DNA of 64,000 nt, from assembly GCF_010731695.1 (NCBI RefSeq), contig NZ_AP022586.1, positions 4,588,001-4,652,000 of the forward strand, given 5' to 3'. This document shows positions 19,017-27,596 of the stretch, piece after piece. A program made the translations under genes and the position numbers. This DNA is from Mycolicibacterium litorale. Its GTDB lineage: Bacteria > Actinomycetota > Actinomycetes > Mycobacteriales > Mycobacteriaceae. Within the stretch, counting starts at the first letter, position 1, and every line of letters starts with the position of its first letter. Below the pieces are notes generated by a model. That model saw only the letters and a program-made list of their open reading frames with translations. It ran no database searches and was not told where the DNA came from.

Positions 19017-20372
19017 ATGTCCCCGGAAGCGACAGACCAGGTGCGGGCGGACGAGTCGGCGGACGGCAAACTCAAACGCAAGATCACCGGACCGTTGCTG
19101 TACCTGTTCATCCTCGGTGACGTGCTGGGGGCGGGCATCTACGCGCTGATGGGCGTGCTCGCCGAGGACGTCGGCGGGGTGCTGTGGGCACCGCTGATCG
19201 TCGCCTTGCTGCTGGCACTGCTCACGGCCGGTTCCTACGCCGAGTTGGTGACCAAGTACCCGAAGGCCGGCGGCGCCGCCGTCTTCGCGGAGCGGGCGTT
19301 CAAGCAGCCCGCGGTGTCGTTCCTGGTCGGGTTCAGCATGCTGGCGGCCGGCGTGACCAGTGCGGCCGGCCTCGCACTGGCGTTCGCGGGTGATTACCTC
19401 TCCACGTTCATCGACGTGCCCGCCATCCCGGCCGCGATCGTGTTCCTGGCGCTCGTGGCGGCGCTGAACGCCAGGGGCATCAGCGAGTCGGTCAAGAGCA
19501 ACGTGGTGATGACCGTCATCGAACTCAGTGGTCTGCTGATCGTCATCATCGCCGTCGCGGTGATGGTCGGCGGGGGCCGCGGTGAGGTGAGCCGGGTCGG
19601 GGAGTTCCCCGACGGCGCCACCCCCGCGCTGGCGATCCTGGCCGGCGCCATCGTCGCGTACTACTCGTTCGTCGGCTTCGAGACGTCGGCCAACGTCGCC
19701 GAGGAGATTCGCAATCCGAGCAAGGTGTATCCGACCGCGCTGTTCGGCGCGCTCATCACCGCAGGCGTGGTCTACGCCCTGGTCGGGATCGCCAGCGCGA
19801 TCGCCCTGCCCGCCGACGAGCTGTCGCAATCGTCCGGCCCGCTGCTCGACGTGGTCGCGGCGGCCGGCGTCGGCGTGCCGGACTGGCTGTTCAGCGCCAT
19901 CGCCCTGGTCGCCGTCGCCAACGGCGCACTGCTGACGATGATCATGTCCAGCCGCCTGACCTACGGAATGGCCGAGCACGGGCTGCTCCCCACGGTGCTG
20001 AGCAGGGTGTTGCCGCAGCGCAGGACGCCGTGGGTGGCGATCGTCGCGACGACTGTGGTGGCGATGCTGCTCACGCTCGTCGGGGAGCTGTCCACGCTGG
20101 CCGAGACCGTGGTGCTGCTGCTGCTCTTCGTGTTCATCTCCACCAACGTCGCGGTGCTGGTGCTGCGCCGGGATCGGGTCGACCACGACCACTTCCAGGT
20201 CTGGACGGCGGTGCCGGTGCTCGGGGTGGCCTCGTGCGTGCTGCTGATGACCCAGCAGACCGCCAAGGTGTGGTTGTTCGCGGCGATCATGCTGGTGGTG
20301 GGCGGCGTGCTCTACGCGGCGGCCCGCGCGGCCACCCGGCACGAGAAAGCGCCCGAGACGACAGGCAGGTAG
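19017..20372 (+). CDS. APC superfamily amino acid permease
   Basis: 451 aa, about 12 transmembrane helices. The first helix contains GDVLGAGIYALMG, the unwound substrate-binding segment of APC transporters; YPKAGGAAVFAERAF follows helix 2, and IVAYYSFVGFETSANVAEEIRNPSKVYP is the helix 6 signature of the family. Likely a proton-coupled amino acid or amine importer; substrate unknown. ATG 19017 is preferred because GGAGGTAG lies 4 nt upstream; an upstream in-frame GTG (19005) overlaps that site. A strong hairpin precedes the gene and a strong bidirectional terminator follows it. Confidence 0.9.
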   Translation: MSPEATDQVRADESADGKLKRKITGPLLYLFILGDVLGAGIYALMGVLAEDVGGVLWAPLIVALLLALLTAGSYAELVTKYPKAGGAAVFAERAFKQPAVSFLVGFSMLAAGVTSAAGLALAFAGDYLSTFIDVPAIPAAIVFLALVAALNARGISESVKSNVVMTVIELSGLLIVIIAVAVMVGGGRGEVSRVGEFPDGATPALAILAGAIVAYYSFVGFETSANVAEEIRNPSKVYPTALFGALITAGVVYALVGIASAIALPADELSQSSGPLLDVVAAAGVGVPDWLFSAIALVAVANGALLTMIMSSRLTYGMAEHGLLPTVLSRVLPQRRTPWVAIVATTVVAMLLTLVGELSTLAETVVLLLLFVFISTNVAVLVLRRDRVDHDHFQVWTAVPVLGVASCVLLMTQQTAKVWLFAAIMLVVGGVLYAAARAATRHEKAPETTGR

Positions 20373-20380
20373 TCCCGCAA

Positions 20381-20418
20381 CGACGAAACCCCGCAGCCGG
20401 AGCTGCGGGGTTCTGTCG
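20381..20418. terminator. Strong bidirectional intrinsic-type terminator hairpin
   Basis: AACCCCGCAGC (20387-20397) pairs with GCTGCGGGGTT (20402-20412) around a CGGA tetraloop; after two unpaired positions CGAC (20381-20384) pairs with GTCG (20415-20418). The A-rich and T-rich outer ends favour termination in both directions. It lies between the convergent APC permease and ferritin-like genes. Confidence 0.85.
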
Positions 20419-20429
20419 TGGTGAGACGT

Positions 20430-21392
20430 CTAGCTGATGCCGACGACCTCCTGTGCGATGGCTGCCAGCCGCGTCTGGGCGGCGGACACGACGCGCGAGC
20501 GGTTCTTGTGCGCTTCCTCCCACGCGACGATCGTCCGGATGTCCGACGGATCGGTGAGGTCCTTGACCTCGGCGACCGCCTCGGTGACCGTCAGCTCGTC
20601 GTAACCCTTGATCGGCAACTCGGAGGCGTCGAGCACGCCGGCGCCGTCACGAACGGAATGCAGGGCATCGGCGGCCCGGCCGGCACCCTCGTCGCGGGTG
20701 ACCTTCTCCGCGGTCGCCAGCGCCGCGTCTCGCGAAGCGGTGATCGCCTTCGTCGCCACCTCGGTGACACGCGCGCCGCGGCTGACCAGGTCGTTGAAGG
20801 CCGGGCCGGTGCTGCGCAGCGCCTCGACCGTGCGGTCGACACCGCGGGTGGTCCAGGTCAGCGGCAGGTTGACCGCCTTGACCGCGACGCCGGTCGCCGC
20901 CTGCAGCGGGGTACGGCGCAGCGCGGCAGGCCCACCGAGGGCGTCCTCGGCCAGCACCGTGGTCAGCCAGTCCACCGTCGCGGAGTGCGCGGTGATCAGA
21001 CGGTCGGCCAGGGCCTGCACGTCAGGCTGCTTGGCGGCGACGGCCAGTGCCTTGAGGTAGCGCGACCGGTCGAGGAGCTGGTCCTCGAGGGCCAGGTCGC
21101 CCAGCAGCGCCTCGTCGAACGGTTCGGCCTGCTCGGTCAGCGCCTTCACGGCGGCTGCGGCACGGCCGAAGAACGGCCCGATGACATCGGGGTATCCGCC
21201 GAGATCGCGGATCGTGGTCTCGATCGCCTCGGCGCGGTCGCGTCCGTTGGAGGCGTTCTGCTGCAACTCCGTGCGGACCGCCTCTGTACGGGCCTGCGCG
21301 ATCCGAGTCTCGGCGACCTGGATCTCGGTGTTGGTGAGGTCGAGTATCGCCCGCAACTGTGCGAGCAACTTCGTGGTATCTGCGGTAGTCAA
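20430..21392 (-). CDS. Ferritin-like domain-containing protein
   Basis: 320 aa, almost entirely alpha-helical and soluble, from a TTG start at 21392 with AGGGAG 6 nt upstream; the longer in-frame version would begin with a charged, family-unlike leader. The N-terminal half (TTADTTKLLAQLRAILDLTNTEI... region and ALEDQLLDRSRYLKALAVAAKQ) is a predicted four-helix bundle annotated in mycobacteria as ferritin-like; the second half is helical with no recognised domain. I cannot confirm a di-iron site: the expected paired ExxH motifs are not obvious, so metal binding is uncertain. It is monocistronic between a terminator and a long upstream region. Confidence 0.6.
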   Translation of the reverse strand: MTTADTTKLLAQLRAILDLTNTEIQVAETRIAQARTEAVRTELQQNASNGRDRAEAIETTIRDLGGYPDVIGPFFGRAAAAVKALTEQAEPFDEALLGDLALEDQLLDRSRYLKALAVAAKQPDVQALADRLITAHSATVDWLTTVLAEDALGGPAALRRTPLQAATGVAVKAVNLPLTWTTRGVDRTVEALRSTGPAFNDLVSRGARVTEVATKAITASRDAALATAEKVTRDEGAGRAADALHSVRDGAGVLDASELPIKGYDELTVTEAVAEVKDLTDPSDIRTIVAWEEAHKNRSRVVSAAQTRLAAIAQEVVGIS

Positions 21393-21840
21393 GTTTCGCT
21401 CCCTGTTCGCGTTGACTTCTTTCCTGTCGGCGCTCGGGTGCACCACGAGTTGGGTTGCCCCCGTGGGAGACGAGTAATCGCCATTCGGCCCGATGTGACG
21501 TAGCTCATTGTCGGCTCATTGCCGCTGATCTTTGAGTTCGCACGAAAATGGCATGCGCTACGCAACGGCGCCCATAACGATTTGATATCCATCCGCATCA
21601 CGATCAATTAAGGATGGGCGGCGAACTCTGAGAAACTGTGGCCGACAAGGCGTTCATTGCCAGGATGAGGCTGATTTCGAGAGGCAGATCACGTCCCTTT
21701 CGTGTAACGCCGACGACGGGTGCCGTCGCGCCCTGGCAACACCCGATTCGCTCGAATTTCGTTCGGGTACTTTCGCTTCTGGGCGGGGAAAGCGCTATCG
21801 ACAGCGCACGAATTCACCAGATCCGAAGAGGGAAGTGATC
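21393..21840. other. 448-bp intergenic region, divergent promoters, lower GC
   Basis: Separates the ferritin-like gene (minus) from the hemophore gene (plus). It is distinctly richer in AT than its surroundings around 21520-21620. It contains a direct repeat GCTCATTG at 21503-21510 and 21514-21521 (11-bp period). A 66-codon frame at 21638-21838 has no ribosome site or recognisable product and I do not call it. No RNA gene is recognisable. Confidence 0.5.
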
Positions 21841-22239
21841 ATGAAATTCAGTGGTAATGGTGCTCGCCGGGGGATCGCCGGTGTGTTCGCCGGTTGCCTG
21901 TTCGGCGGTGTGGCCGCAGCAACCATTGCGGCCCCGACGGCGTCGGCGGCGGTGGACTGCTCGGCCAGCGGAGTGGCCAACACGGTCAGCAGCGTGACCG
22001 GTTCGGCTCGCCAGTACCTGGCCGCTCATCCGGGCGCCAATCAGGTGGTGACCGCGGCGATGAACCAGCCCCGCCCGCAGGCGGAGGCCAACATCCGCGG
22101 CTACTTCACGGCCAACACGCAGGAGTACTACGAACTGCGCGGGATCCTGGCGCCCATCGGCGAGACGCAGCGTCAGTGCAACGTGAGCGTGCTGCCCGCC
22201 GATCTGGCGTCGGCCTACGACCAGTTCATGGCCGGCTGA
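21841..22239 (+). CDS. Hemophore-type heme-binding protein (MHB domain, exported)
   Basis: 132 aa. A Sec signal peptide spans residues 1-36 (ends PTASA, cleaved before AVDC). The mature part has two cysteines (C40 and C113) expected to form a disulfide and the MHB-domain pattern (ARQYLAAHPGANQVVTAAM, YFTANTQEYYELRGILAPI). The domain is typified by Rv0203, an extracellular heme carrier; Tyr residues in YYELRG are candidate heme ligands. ATG 21841 follows AAGAGGGAAG. Heme delivery from outside the cell is a family-level expectation. A hairpin follows the stop. Confidence 0.85.
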   Translation: MKFSGNGARRGIAGVFAGCLFGGVAAATIAAPTASAAVDCSASGVANTVSSVTGSARQYLAAHPGANQVVTAAMNQPRPQAEANIRGYFTANTQEYYELRGILAPIGETQRQCNVSVLPADLASAYDQFMAG

Positions 22240-22252
22240 CACGCAGTACCCC

Positions 22253-22295
22253 CGACGGCCCGTCGTCGCGATTCGGTCGCGGCGGCGGGCCGTCG
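22253..22295 (+). terminator. Hairpin after the hemophore gene
   Basis: CGACGGCCCG (22253-22262) pairs with CGGGCCGTCG (22286-22295), a perfect 10-bp stem with a 23-nt loop that can itself pair (TCGCG/CGCGG). It starts 13 nt after the stop codon. No U-tract, as usual in mycobacteria. Confidence 0.6.
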
Positions 22296-22309
22296 CACTG
22301 CGCGTAGCG

Positions 22310-22333
22310 GTTTGAGGTCGCCGCTCGTGGGTA
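22310..22333 (+). promoter_or_regulatory. Candidate SigF promoter (GTTT-N15-GGGTA)
   Basis: GTTT at 22310-22313 and GGGTA at 22329-22333, 15 nt apart, match the mycobacterial SigF consensus (GTTT, 15-17 nt, GGGTA). A start near 22340 would give a 45-nt leader to the small membrane protein gene at 22385. Confidence 0.5.
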
Positions 22334-22384
22334 ACAAATAGCCCATCACCTGCAGCGAGACGCAGCATGAATAGGAGACCTCCG

Positions 22385-22642
22385 ATGGGCGAGCGCGTTT
22401 CAGCACCAGCCGACGCGACCACCGAGGCGATCGCCACCACCGCGTTGTTCCTCAACTTCACCGCGGTCATCGCACTCGCGGTATCCCTTGCCAGCCTTGG
22501 CACCTCGGATACGGCGGTCGCGGCCGCCGCCGGTGTGATCGCCGTCCTCAGCTTCGCCGCCAGCATCCTCTGCTTCAGCGCGCAGGCCCGCGAGCGCCAG
22601 CGTCAGGAAATGGCCTCCGCGCAAGTACCCGCCACCACCTAG
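22385..22642 (+). CDS. Small two-helix membrane protein
   Basis: 85 aa starting MGERVSAPADATTEAIATT, preceded by AGGAG 7 nt upstream. Two hydrophobic helices (about 18-38 and 45-65) joined by a short TSDTA turn, then a basic/polar tail (QARERQRQEM). No family recognised. It is 12 bp before the ZIP transporter gene and shares its promoter, so a link to metal transport or to the SigF stress response is possible. An in-frame ATG 18 nt upstream lacks a ribosome site. Confidence 0.7.
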   Translation: MGERVSAPADATTEAIATTALFLNFTAVIALAVSLASLGTSDTAVAAAAGVIAVLSFAASILCFSAQARERQRQEMASAQVPATT

Positions 22643-22654
22643 AGCGCTGACGCC

Positions 22655-23386
22655 GTGTTGACCGCGGTCTACTTCGGGCTCGCGGCGTCGAGCGCACTCG
22701 TGATGGGCGCGCTGGCCGGGGTGCGGTGGAGCCCGCCGAAGCGGGTCACCGGCGTCCTGCTCGCCTTCGCCAGCGGCGCCCTGATCTCGGCGCTGACCTT
22801 CGAACTCTTCGAGGAGGCGTTCGCGATGGCCGGCGGCTGGCACGCCGGCCTCGGATTGCTCGCCGGCGCAGCGGCATTCGTCATCGCCGACACCCTGCTC
22901 GACAAGTACGTGTCCGGGCGGGCGGATCCGGACGCCCGTGAGGTCGCGGCCTCTGGTGCCCGCCGCGGCGTCGGCCTGGCTCTGCTCGCGGCCGTCACAC
23001 TCGACGGCGTCCCGGAGAACGTGGCGCTCGGCGTCTCGCTGGTCGGCGGCGCGTCGCTGTCCCTGCTCGCGGCGATCTTCTTCTCGAACCTGCCCGAATC
23101 GCTGGTCGGCGCCGTCGCGATGCGTAACTCCGGGATGTCCGGGCGCACAGTGGTTTCCACGTGGTTGGCATGTGCGGTGCTGTTGGCGGCGGCCGTCGTG
23201 CTCGGCCGGGCGACCGCGGGTGGGCTCAGCGAGGACGTCCTCGCACTGGCGTTGGCCTTCGCCGGCGGCGCCGTCCTGGCCTCGCTGGCCGACACCTTGA
23301 TGCCCGAGGCGTTCGAACACGGCCGACCGCTCAACGCTTTCGCCACAGCGGGTGGTTTTTTCCTGTCCTTCATGCTCGCCGCCTGA
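22655..23386 (+). CDS. ZIP-family metal transporter
   Basis: 243 aa, eight predicted helices. The helix 4 signature TLDGVPENVALGVSL and the helix 5 stretch IFFSNLPESLVG match the ZIP metal-binding motifs (H/N-x-x-P-E-N/G), with the usual His replaced by Asp in the first (LDGVPEN). An additional acidic helix contains LTFELFEEAF. Likely imports a divalent cation such as zinc or iron; bacterial members of this GufA/ZIP-like branch vary. GTG start at 22655. Second gene of the putative SigF transcript. Confidence 0.82.
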   Translation: MLTAVYFGLAASSALVMGALAGVRWSPPKRVTGVLLAFASGALISALTFELFEEAFAMAGGWHAGLGLLAGAAAFVIADTLLDKYVSGRADPDAREVAASGARRGVGLALLAAVTLDGVPENVALGVSLVGGASLSLLAAIFFSNLPESLVGAVAMRNSGMSGRTVVSTWLACAVLLAAAVVLGRATAGGLSEDVLALALAFAGGAVLASLADTLMPEAFEHGRPLNAFATAGGFFLSFMLAA

Positions 23387-23408
23387 TCACGGCGGCGGAC
23401 TCAACAGG

Positions 23409-23855
23409 TCAGGGCCGCGGACCTTTCGCGTTGCCGAGCATCGGGGTCAGCTGACCGAGTATCTCCAGTGGACCGGGCGGCGGGGGCGGCGGCGGGCAGG
23501 CGGTGCCGCACGCACTCAACTGCCACGTCTGGCAGTCGTTGGTGGTGAAGCTCGCGTCGGTCGGTTCGATCCGCACCGACGCCGGCTTCTTGGTCAGCGC
23601 GTTGTCGAGCAGCTTGCCGTCCGCGCCGACCCGTTTCCAGTAGCACGCCGTCTCGGCGGGCGCCGCCGCCGTGTACGTGCCGGGCATGATGTCGACGCCC
23701 ACCTTGTACGTGCCGTCCTTGTCGATCGTCGACGCGGGGGCGGGCGGCGCCGGGGGCGGCGGCGCCGGTTCCGGGTCCGCGAGGGCTGGGGCCGCCACGG
23801 CCACTGCCACCGCGGCGGAGGCCAGAGCGCCCGCAGCGAACCGGAGTGACTTCAT
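23409..23855 (-). CDS. Exported Pro-rich protein of unknown function
   Basis: 148 aa from ATG 23855 (MKSLRFAAGA). A signal peptide of 27 residues ends PALA before DPEP. A proline-rich linker (PEPAPPPPAPPAP) precedes a compact domain with GTYKVGVDIMPGTYTAAAP and four cysteines (C in ETACYWKR, NDCQTW, SACGTAC), then a second proline run. The GTY-x-V-G-x-DI-x-PGTY motif is common in mycobacterial and other actinobacterial exported proteins. It is divergent from mmpS5, occupying the place where mmpR5 sits in M. tuberculosis. Function unknown. Confidence 0.75.
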   Translation of the reverse strand: MKSLRFAAGALASAAVAVAVAAPALADPEPAPPPPAPPAPASTIDKDGTYKVGVDIMPGTYTAAAPAETACYWKRVGADGKLLDNALTKKPASVRIEPTDASFTTNDCQTWQLSACGTACPPPPPPPGPLEILGQLTPMLGNAKGPRP

Positions 23856-23971
23856 GCCGGGCATCGTACCTCTAGCCAAGCTAAGCGTCGGCCTGCCGTG
23901 TGATTCAGATCACGATCGAGCCGCCGTGGTGATCGCCGTCTCGGCTCGCGGAGAGGCCGCTGCTATCAGCG

Positions 23972-24001
23972 TTTAAATCCCCTAAGGTTCCTGTTTATAC
24001 T
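23972..24001 (+). promoter_or_regulatory. Candidate promoter for mmpS5 transcript
   Basis: TATACT at 23996-24001 is a near-consensus SigA -10, 18 nt after TTTAAA (23972-23977), a weak -35. The surrounding TTTAAA...TATACT is the lowest-GC sequence in this region. The leader would be about 215 nt. Confidence 0.45.
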
Positions 24002-24002
24002 G

Positions 24003-24016
24003 GCTAAGTTTTTAGC
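24003..24016 (+). promoter_or_regulatory. Inverted repeat GCTAA-GTTT-TTAGC at presumed start site
   Basis: Perfect 5-bp arms (24003-24007 and 24012-24016) directly downstream of the TATACT -10. Its position would let a bound repressor block transcription of mmpS5-mmpL5. No regulator gene is adjacent to assign it to. Confidence 0.35.
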
Positions 24017-24035
24017 GGAGCGGAGAAGGAGCGAG

Positions 24036-24185
24036 GTGCCCACAGTGGCCATGAGCTGCAGTGACGGGGTCGCAATCACGTCATGGCGGGTGCCCTCGAC
24101 GGGTCGCGGTTTCGCACCCGGCACGCCTTTGAGAGAAGATGCGGCCATCAGGTGTGGCACGGCCGTGCTCCGCGTGGCCGGTTGA
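24036..24185 (+). CDS. Possible 49-codon leader ORF upstream of mmpS5
   Basis: GTG at 24036 with GAAGGAG (24024-24030) 5 nt upstream, one of the best ribosome sites in the area. The frame runs 49 codons (MPTVAMSCSDGVAITSW...) to TGA at 24183, 37 nt before the mmpS5 ATG. Against coding: third positions are not strongly GC-biased and rare codons (AGA, AGG, TGT) occur. No homologue is recognised. It may be a leader peptide tuning mmpS5 expression, or a chance frame. Confidence 0.3.
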   Translation: MPTVAMSCSDGVAITSWRVPSTGRGFAPGTPLREDAAIRCGTAVLRVAG

Positions 24186-24222
24186 CCGAGACGACGAGCC
24201 AGCGACTGTCGGGGAAATAGAA

Positions 24223-24651
24223 ATGTTGAGTGTCGCCAAAAAGGCGTGGATACCCATCGTTGTACTGGTCGTGGTGCTGATCGCGGGCTTCACCGTGCAC
24301 CGCATCCGCGGCTTCTTCGGATCCGACGGCATCACCGTCACCCCACGAGTCTTCGCCGACGATCCGGAGCCGTTCGACCCCAAGGTCGTCCGCTACGAGA
24401 TCTCGGGATCCGGCAGCTACGCCAACATCAACTACCTCGATCTCGATGCGAAACCGCAGCGGCTCGACAACACAGCAATCCCCTGGGGGATCACGCTGGA
24501 GACCACTGAGGCCTCCGCTGCCCCCAACATCGTCGCCCAAGGCGACGGCGATTCGATCACGTGCCGAATCACCGTCGACGGCGAAGTGAAAGACGAGAGG
24601 ACCGCGACCGGCGTGAACGCCCTGACCTACTGCTTCGTGAAGTCCGCATGA
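24223..24651 (+). CDS. mmpS5: MmpS5-type membrane-anchored transport accessory protein
   Basis: 142 aa, the same length as M. tuberculosis MmpS5 and very similar by eye. N-terminal membrane helix (about 9-26, [17 protein letters not shown]), then [11 protein letters not shown] and a beta-sandwich periplasmic domain with [52 protein letters not shown]. MmpS5 works with MmpL5 in export of siderophores and, when overexpressed, of azoles, clofazimine and bedaquiline. The ATG at 24223 lacks an ideal ribosome site (GGGGAAATAGAA upstream). Its stop overlaps the mmpL5 start (ATGA). Confidence 0.88.
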   Translation: MLSVAKKAWIPIVVLVVVLIAGFTVHRIRGFFGSDGITVTPRVFADDPEPFDPKVVRYEISGSGSYANINYLDLDAKPQRLDNTAIPWGITLETTEASAAPNIVAQGDGDSITCRITVDGEVKDERTATGVNALTYCFVKSA

Positions 24652-27551
24652 GCGCGCCCACGACCGACGCGCCCACCGACGCGTTCCCGCCGCAGAAGCC
24701 CCAGCGCCGTCCATTCATCCCCAGGACGATCCGCGCGCTCGCCGTGCCGATCATCCTCATCTGGATCGCGATCATCGCGGTCCTCAACGTGATCGTGCCG
24801 CAGCTCGAAGACGTCGGTCAGATGCGTGCGGTCTCGATGAGCCCGCACGACGCCCCGGCGATGATCTCCATGCAGCGCGTCGGTGAGGTCTTCGAAGAGG
24901 GCGACTCCGACAGCAACGTCATGATCGTGCTCGAGGGCGAAGAGCCGCTCGGCGACGCCGCGCACGCGTTCTACGACCAGATGATCGACAAGCTCGAAGC
25001 CGACCCGAAGCACGTGCAGTCGGTGCAGGACTTCTGGAGCGATCCGATGACCGCGTCGGGATCCCAGAGCAACGACGGCAAGGCCGCCTACGTTCAGGTG
25101 AAGCTGGCCGGTAACCAGGGCGAGTCGCTGGCCAACGAGTCGGTGGAAGCCGTCCAGACCATCGTTGGAAGCCTCGAGCCGCCGCCGGGCGTCAAGGCTT
25201 TCGTGACCGGTCCGGCCGCGCTGGCCGCCGACCAGCACATCGCAGGCGACCGCAGCATGCGGCTGATCGAGATGGTCACGTTCACGGTCATCATCGTGAT
25301 GCTGCTGCTCGTCTACCGGTCGATCGTCACCGTGCTGCTGATGCTCGTCTCCGTCGTCCTGTCGCTGGCGGCGGCCCGCGGTGTGGTGTCGTTCCTCGGC
25401 TATCACGAGATCATCGGGCTCTCGACCTTCGCGACGAACCTCCTGGTCACCCTGGCGATCGCGGCCGCGACCGACTACGCGATCTTCCTGATCGGCCGAT
25501 ATCAGGAAGCGCGGGGTCTCGGCGAGGACAAAGAGACCGCGTTCTACACGATGTTCCACGGCACCGCGCACGTCGTGGTCGGTTCCGGTCTCACCATCGC
25601 CGGCGCCACGTTCTGCCTCAGCTTCACCCGGCTGCCGTACTTCCAGACCCTCGGTGTTCCGCTGGCGATCGGCATGGTCGTCGTGGTGCTCACCTCGCTG
25701 ACGCTCGGTGCCGCGATCATCACCGTCGCCAGCAAGTTCGGCCTGCTCGAGCCCAAGCGTGCGATGCGGGTCCGCGGCTGGCGCAAGATCGGCGCCGCGA
25801 CCGTGCGCTGGCCCGGGCCGATCCTGATCGCCACCATCGCGCTGTCGCTGGTCGGTCTGCTCACGCTGCCCGGGTACCGGACCAACTACAACGACCGCAA
25901 CTACCTGCCCGCGGATCTGCCGGCCAACGAAGGCTACGCGGCGGCGGATCGCCACTTCTCCAATGCCCGGATGAATCCCGAGCTGCTGATGATCGAGACC
26001 GACCACGATCTGCGCAACTCGGCGGACTTCCTGGTCATCAACAAGATCTCGAAGGCGATCTTCGGGGTCGAGGGCATCTCCAGGGTGCAGTCCATCACCC
26101 GCCCGGACGGCAAGCCCATCTCGAATACGTCGATCCCGTTCCTGATCGGTATGCAGGGCACCCAGCAGAAGCTCACCGAGAAGTACAACGAGGGCCTCAC
26201 GGCTCAGATGCTCAAACAGGCCGACGACATGCAGACGACCATCGACAACATGGAGACGATGCAGGGCATCACCGTCCAGATGGCCGCCACCACGCACAGC
26301 ATGGTCACCAAGATGAAGGACATGACCGTCGACGTCGAGGAATTGCGCGACCACATCGCGAATTTCGACGACTTCTTCCGGCCGATCCGCAACTACTTCT
26401 ACTGGGAACCCCACTGCTACAACATCCCGGTCTGCTTCGCGATCCGGTCGGTGTTCGACACCCTCGACGGCATCAACGTGATGACCGACGACATCAAGGC
26501 GATCATCCCGGACATGGAACGCCTCGACACGCTCATGCCGCAGATGGTTGCGCTGATGCCGAAGATGATCGAGACGATGAAGACCATGAAGGTCATGATG
26601 CTGAACATGTATTCCACCCAGAAGGGGATGCAGGATCAGGCGACCGCGATGCAGGGCGACACGACCGTCATGGGTGAGGCGTTCGACGCGTCGATGAACG
26701 ACGACTCGTTCTATCTGCCGCCCGAGGTGTTCGACAACGCGGACTTCAAACGCGGTATGGAGCAGTTCATCTCGCCCGACGGCAAGTCCGTGCGCTTCAT
26801 CATCAGCCATGACGGTGATCCGCTGACCCCCGAGGGCATCGCCAAGATCGACAAGATCGAGACCGCGGCCAAGGAGGCCATCAAGGGCACCCCACTGGAA
26901 GGGTCGACGATCTACCTCGGCGGTAGCGCCGCGATGTTCAAGGACATGAACGACGGCAACACCTACGACCTGCTGATCGCCGCAATCGCTTCGCTCGCAC
27001 TGATTTTCATCATCATGCTGCTCATCACCCGAAGCGTGGTCGCCTCGGCGGTGATCGTCGGCACGGTGGTGTTGTCGCTGGGCGCCTCGTTCGGCTTGTC
27101 AGTCCTCATCTGGCAGCACATCATCGGCATCGAACTGCACTGGATGGTGATGGCGATGTCGGTCATCATCCTGCTGGCGGTCGGCGCGGACTACAACCTG
27201 CTCCTCGTCTCCCGACTCAAAGAGGAGATACACGCAGGCCTGCGGACCGGCATCATCCGGGCCATGGGTGGCAGCGGTTCGGTGGTGACCGCGGCGGGTC
27301 TGGTGTTCGCGTTCACGATGATCTCGATGGCGGTCAGTGAGCTGACGGTGATCGCCCAGGTGGGTACCACGATCGGCCTGGGTCTGCTGTTCGACACCCT
27401 GGTCATCCGCGCCTTCATGACGCCGTCGATCGCGGCGCTGCTGGGCAAGTGGTTCTGGTGGCCGCAGCGGGTGCGCAACCAGCCGGTGCCGTCGCCATGG
27501 CCGTCGGTGCCGCCGCCGCCGCGGGCGCCGGAACCGGTACCGGCACCCTGA
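24648..27551 (+). CDS. mmpL5: MmpL5-type RND transporter
   Basis: 967 aa, matching the MmpL4/MmpL5 size; text recognisably tracks M. tuberculosis MmpL5. About 12 transmembrane helices in two halves, each carrying the proton-relay Asp-Tyr pair (ATDYAIF, D276; GADYNLL, D848). Large extracytoplasmic loops follow helices 1 and 7; the second contains the Met/Gln-rich coiled region (residues about 520-690, e.g. [18 protein letters not shown]) characteristic of MmpL4/5. Coupled to mmpS5 by a 4-nt overlap. Predicted role is siderophore export with secondary drug efflux. The C-terminus is a short Pro-rich tail. Confidence 0.9.
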   Translation: MSAPTTDAPTDAFPPQKPQRRPFIPRTIRALAVPIILIWIAIIAVLNVIVPQLEDVGQMRAVSMSPHDAPAMISMQRVGEVFEEGDSDSNVMIVLEGEEPLGDAAHAFYDQMIDKLEADPKHVQSVQDFWSDPMTASGSQSNDGKAAYVQVKLAGNQGESLANESVEAVQTIVGSLEPPPGVKAFVTGPAALAADQHIAGDRSMRLIEMVTFTVIIVMLLLVYRSIVTVLLMLVSVVLSLAAARGVVSFLGYHEIIGLSTFATNLLVTLAIAAATDYAIFLIGRYQEARGLGEDKETAFYTMFHGTAHVVVGSGLTIAGATFCLSFTRLPYFQTLGVPLAIGMVVVVLTSLTLGAAIITVASKFGLLEPKRAMRVRGWRKIGAATVRWPGPILIATIALSLVGLLTLPGYRTNYNDRNYLPADLPANEGYAAADRHFSNARMNPELLMIETDHDLRNSADFLVINKISKAIFGVEGISRVQSITRPDGKPISNTSIPFLIGMQGTQQKLTEKYNEGLTAQMLKQADDMQTTIDNMETMQGITVQMAATTHSMVTKMKDMTVDVEELRDHIANFDDFFRPIRNYFYWEPHCYNIPVCFAIRSVFDTLDGINVMTDDIKAIIPDMERLDTLMPQMVALMPKMIETMKTMKVMMLNMYSTQKGMQDQATAMQGDTTVMGEAFDASMNDDSFYLPPEVFDNADFKRGMEQFISPDGKSVRFIISHDGDPLTPEGIAKIDKIETAAKEAIKGTPLEGSTIYLGGSAAMFKDMNDGNTYDLLIAAIASLALIFIIMLLITRSVVASAVIVGTVVLSLGASFGLSVLIWQHIIGIELHWMVMAMSVIILLAVGADYNLLLVSRLKEEIHAGLRTGIIRAMGGSGSVVTAAGLVFAFTMISMAVSELTVIAQVGTTIGLGLLFDTLVIRAFMTPSIAALLGKWFWWPQRVRNQPVPSPWPSVPPPPRAPEPVPAP

Positions 27552-27562
27552 TGAGCTGACGG

Positions 27563-27596
27563 AGGTCGGCGCGCTACGACAGCAGCGCGCCGACCT
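27563..27596. terminator. Hairpin between mmpL5 and the SGNH hydrolase gene
   Basis: AGGTCGGCGCGCT (27563-27575) pairs perfectly with AGCGCGCCGACCT (27584-27596) around an 8-nt loop, followed by TCTC. It lies 12 nt after the mmpL5 stop and includes the last codons of the convergent SGNH gene. Confidence 0.75.

Larger units (their letters stand above)
23856..24222. other. 367-bp control region of mmpS5-mmpL5
   Basis: AT-rich centre around 23965-24016 with a promoter-like -10, an inverted repeat at the presumed start site and a possible short leader ORF, each listed separately. TAGCCAAGCTA (23873-23883), a small palindrome, lies just ahead of the exported-protein gene and may control it. No complete IdeR box is visible. 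Confidence 0.5.

Noticed and set aside
18621..20342. Minus-strand 573-codon frame
   Set aside because: Antisense shadow of the VOC and APC permease genes; His/Gln/Arg-rich, no domain.
21745..21769. SigF-like GATT-N16-GGGTA before the hemophore gene
   Set aside because: Mismatch in the -35 and it is about 70 nt from the start without other support.
21638..21838. 66-codon frame before the hemophore gene
   Set aside because: No ribosome site, no recognisable product, and it lies in the promoter region.
23870..23888. IdeR box near the exported protein / mmpS5 region
   Set aside because: Only a half-site resemblance (TTAGCTTGGCTA on the minus strand) to the 19-bp consensus.
24627..26810. Minus-strand 727-codon frame
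   Set aside because: Antisense to mmpL5; no recognisable domain.
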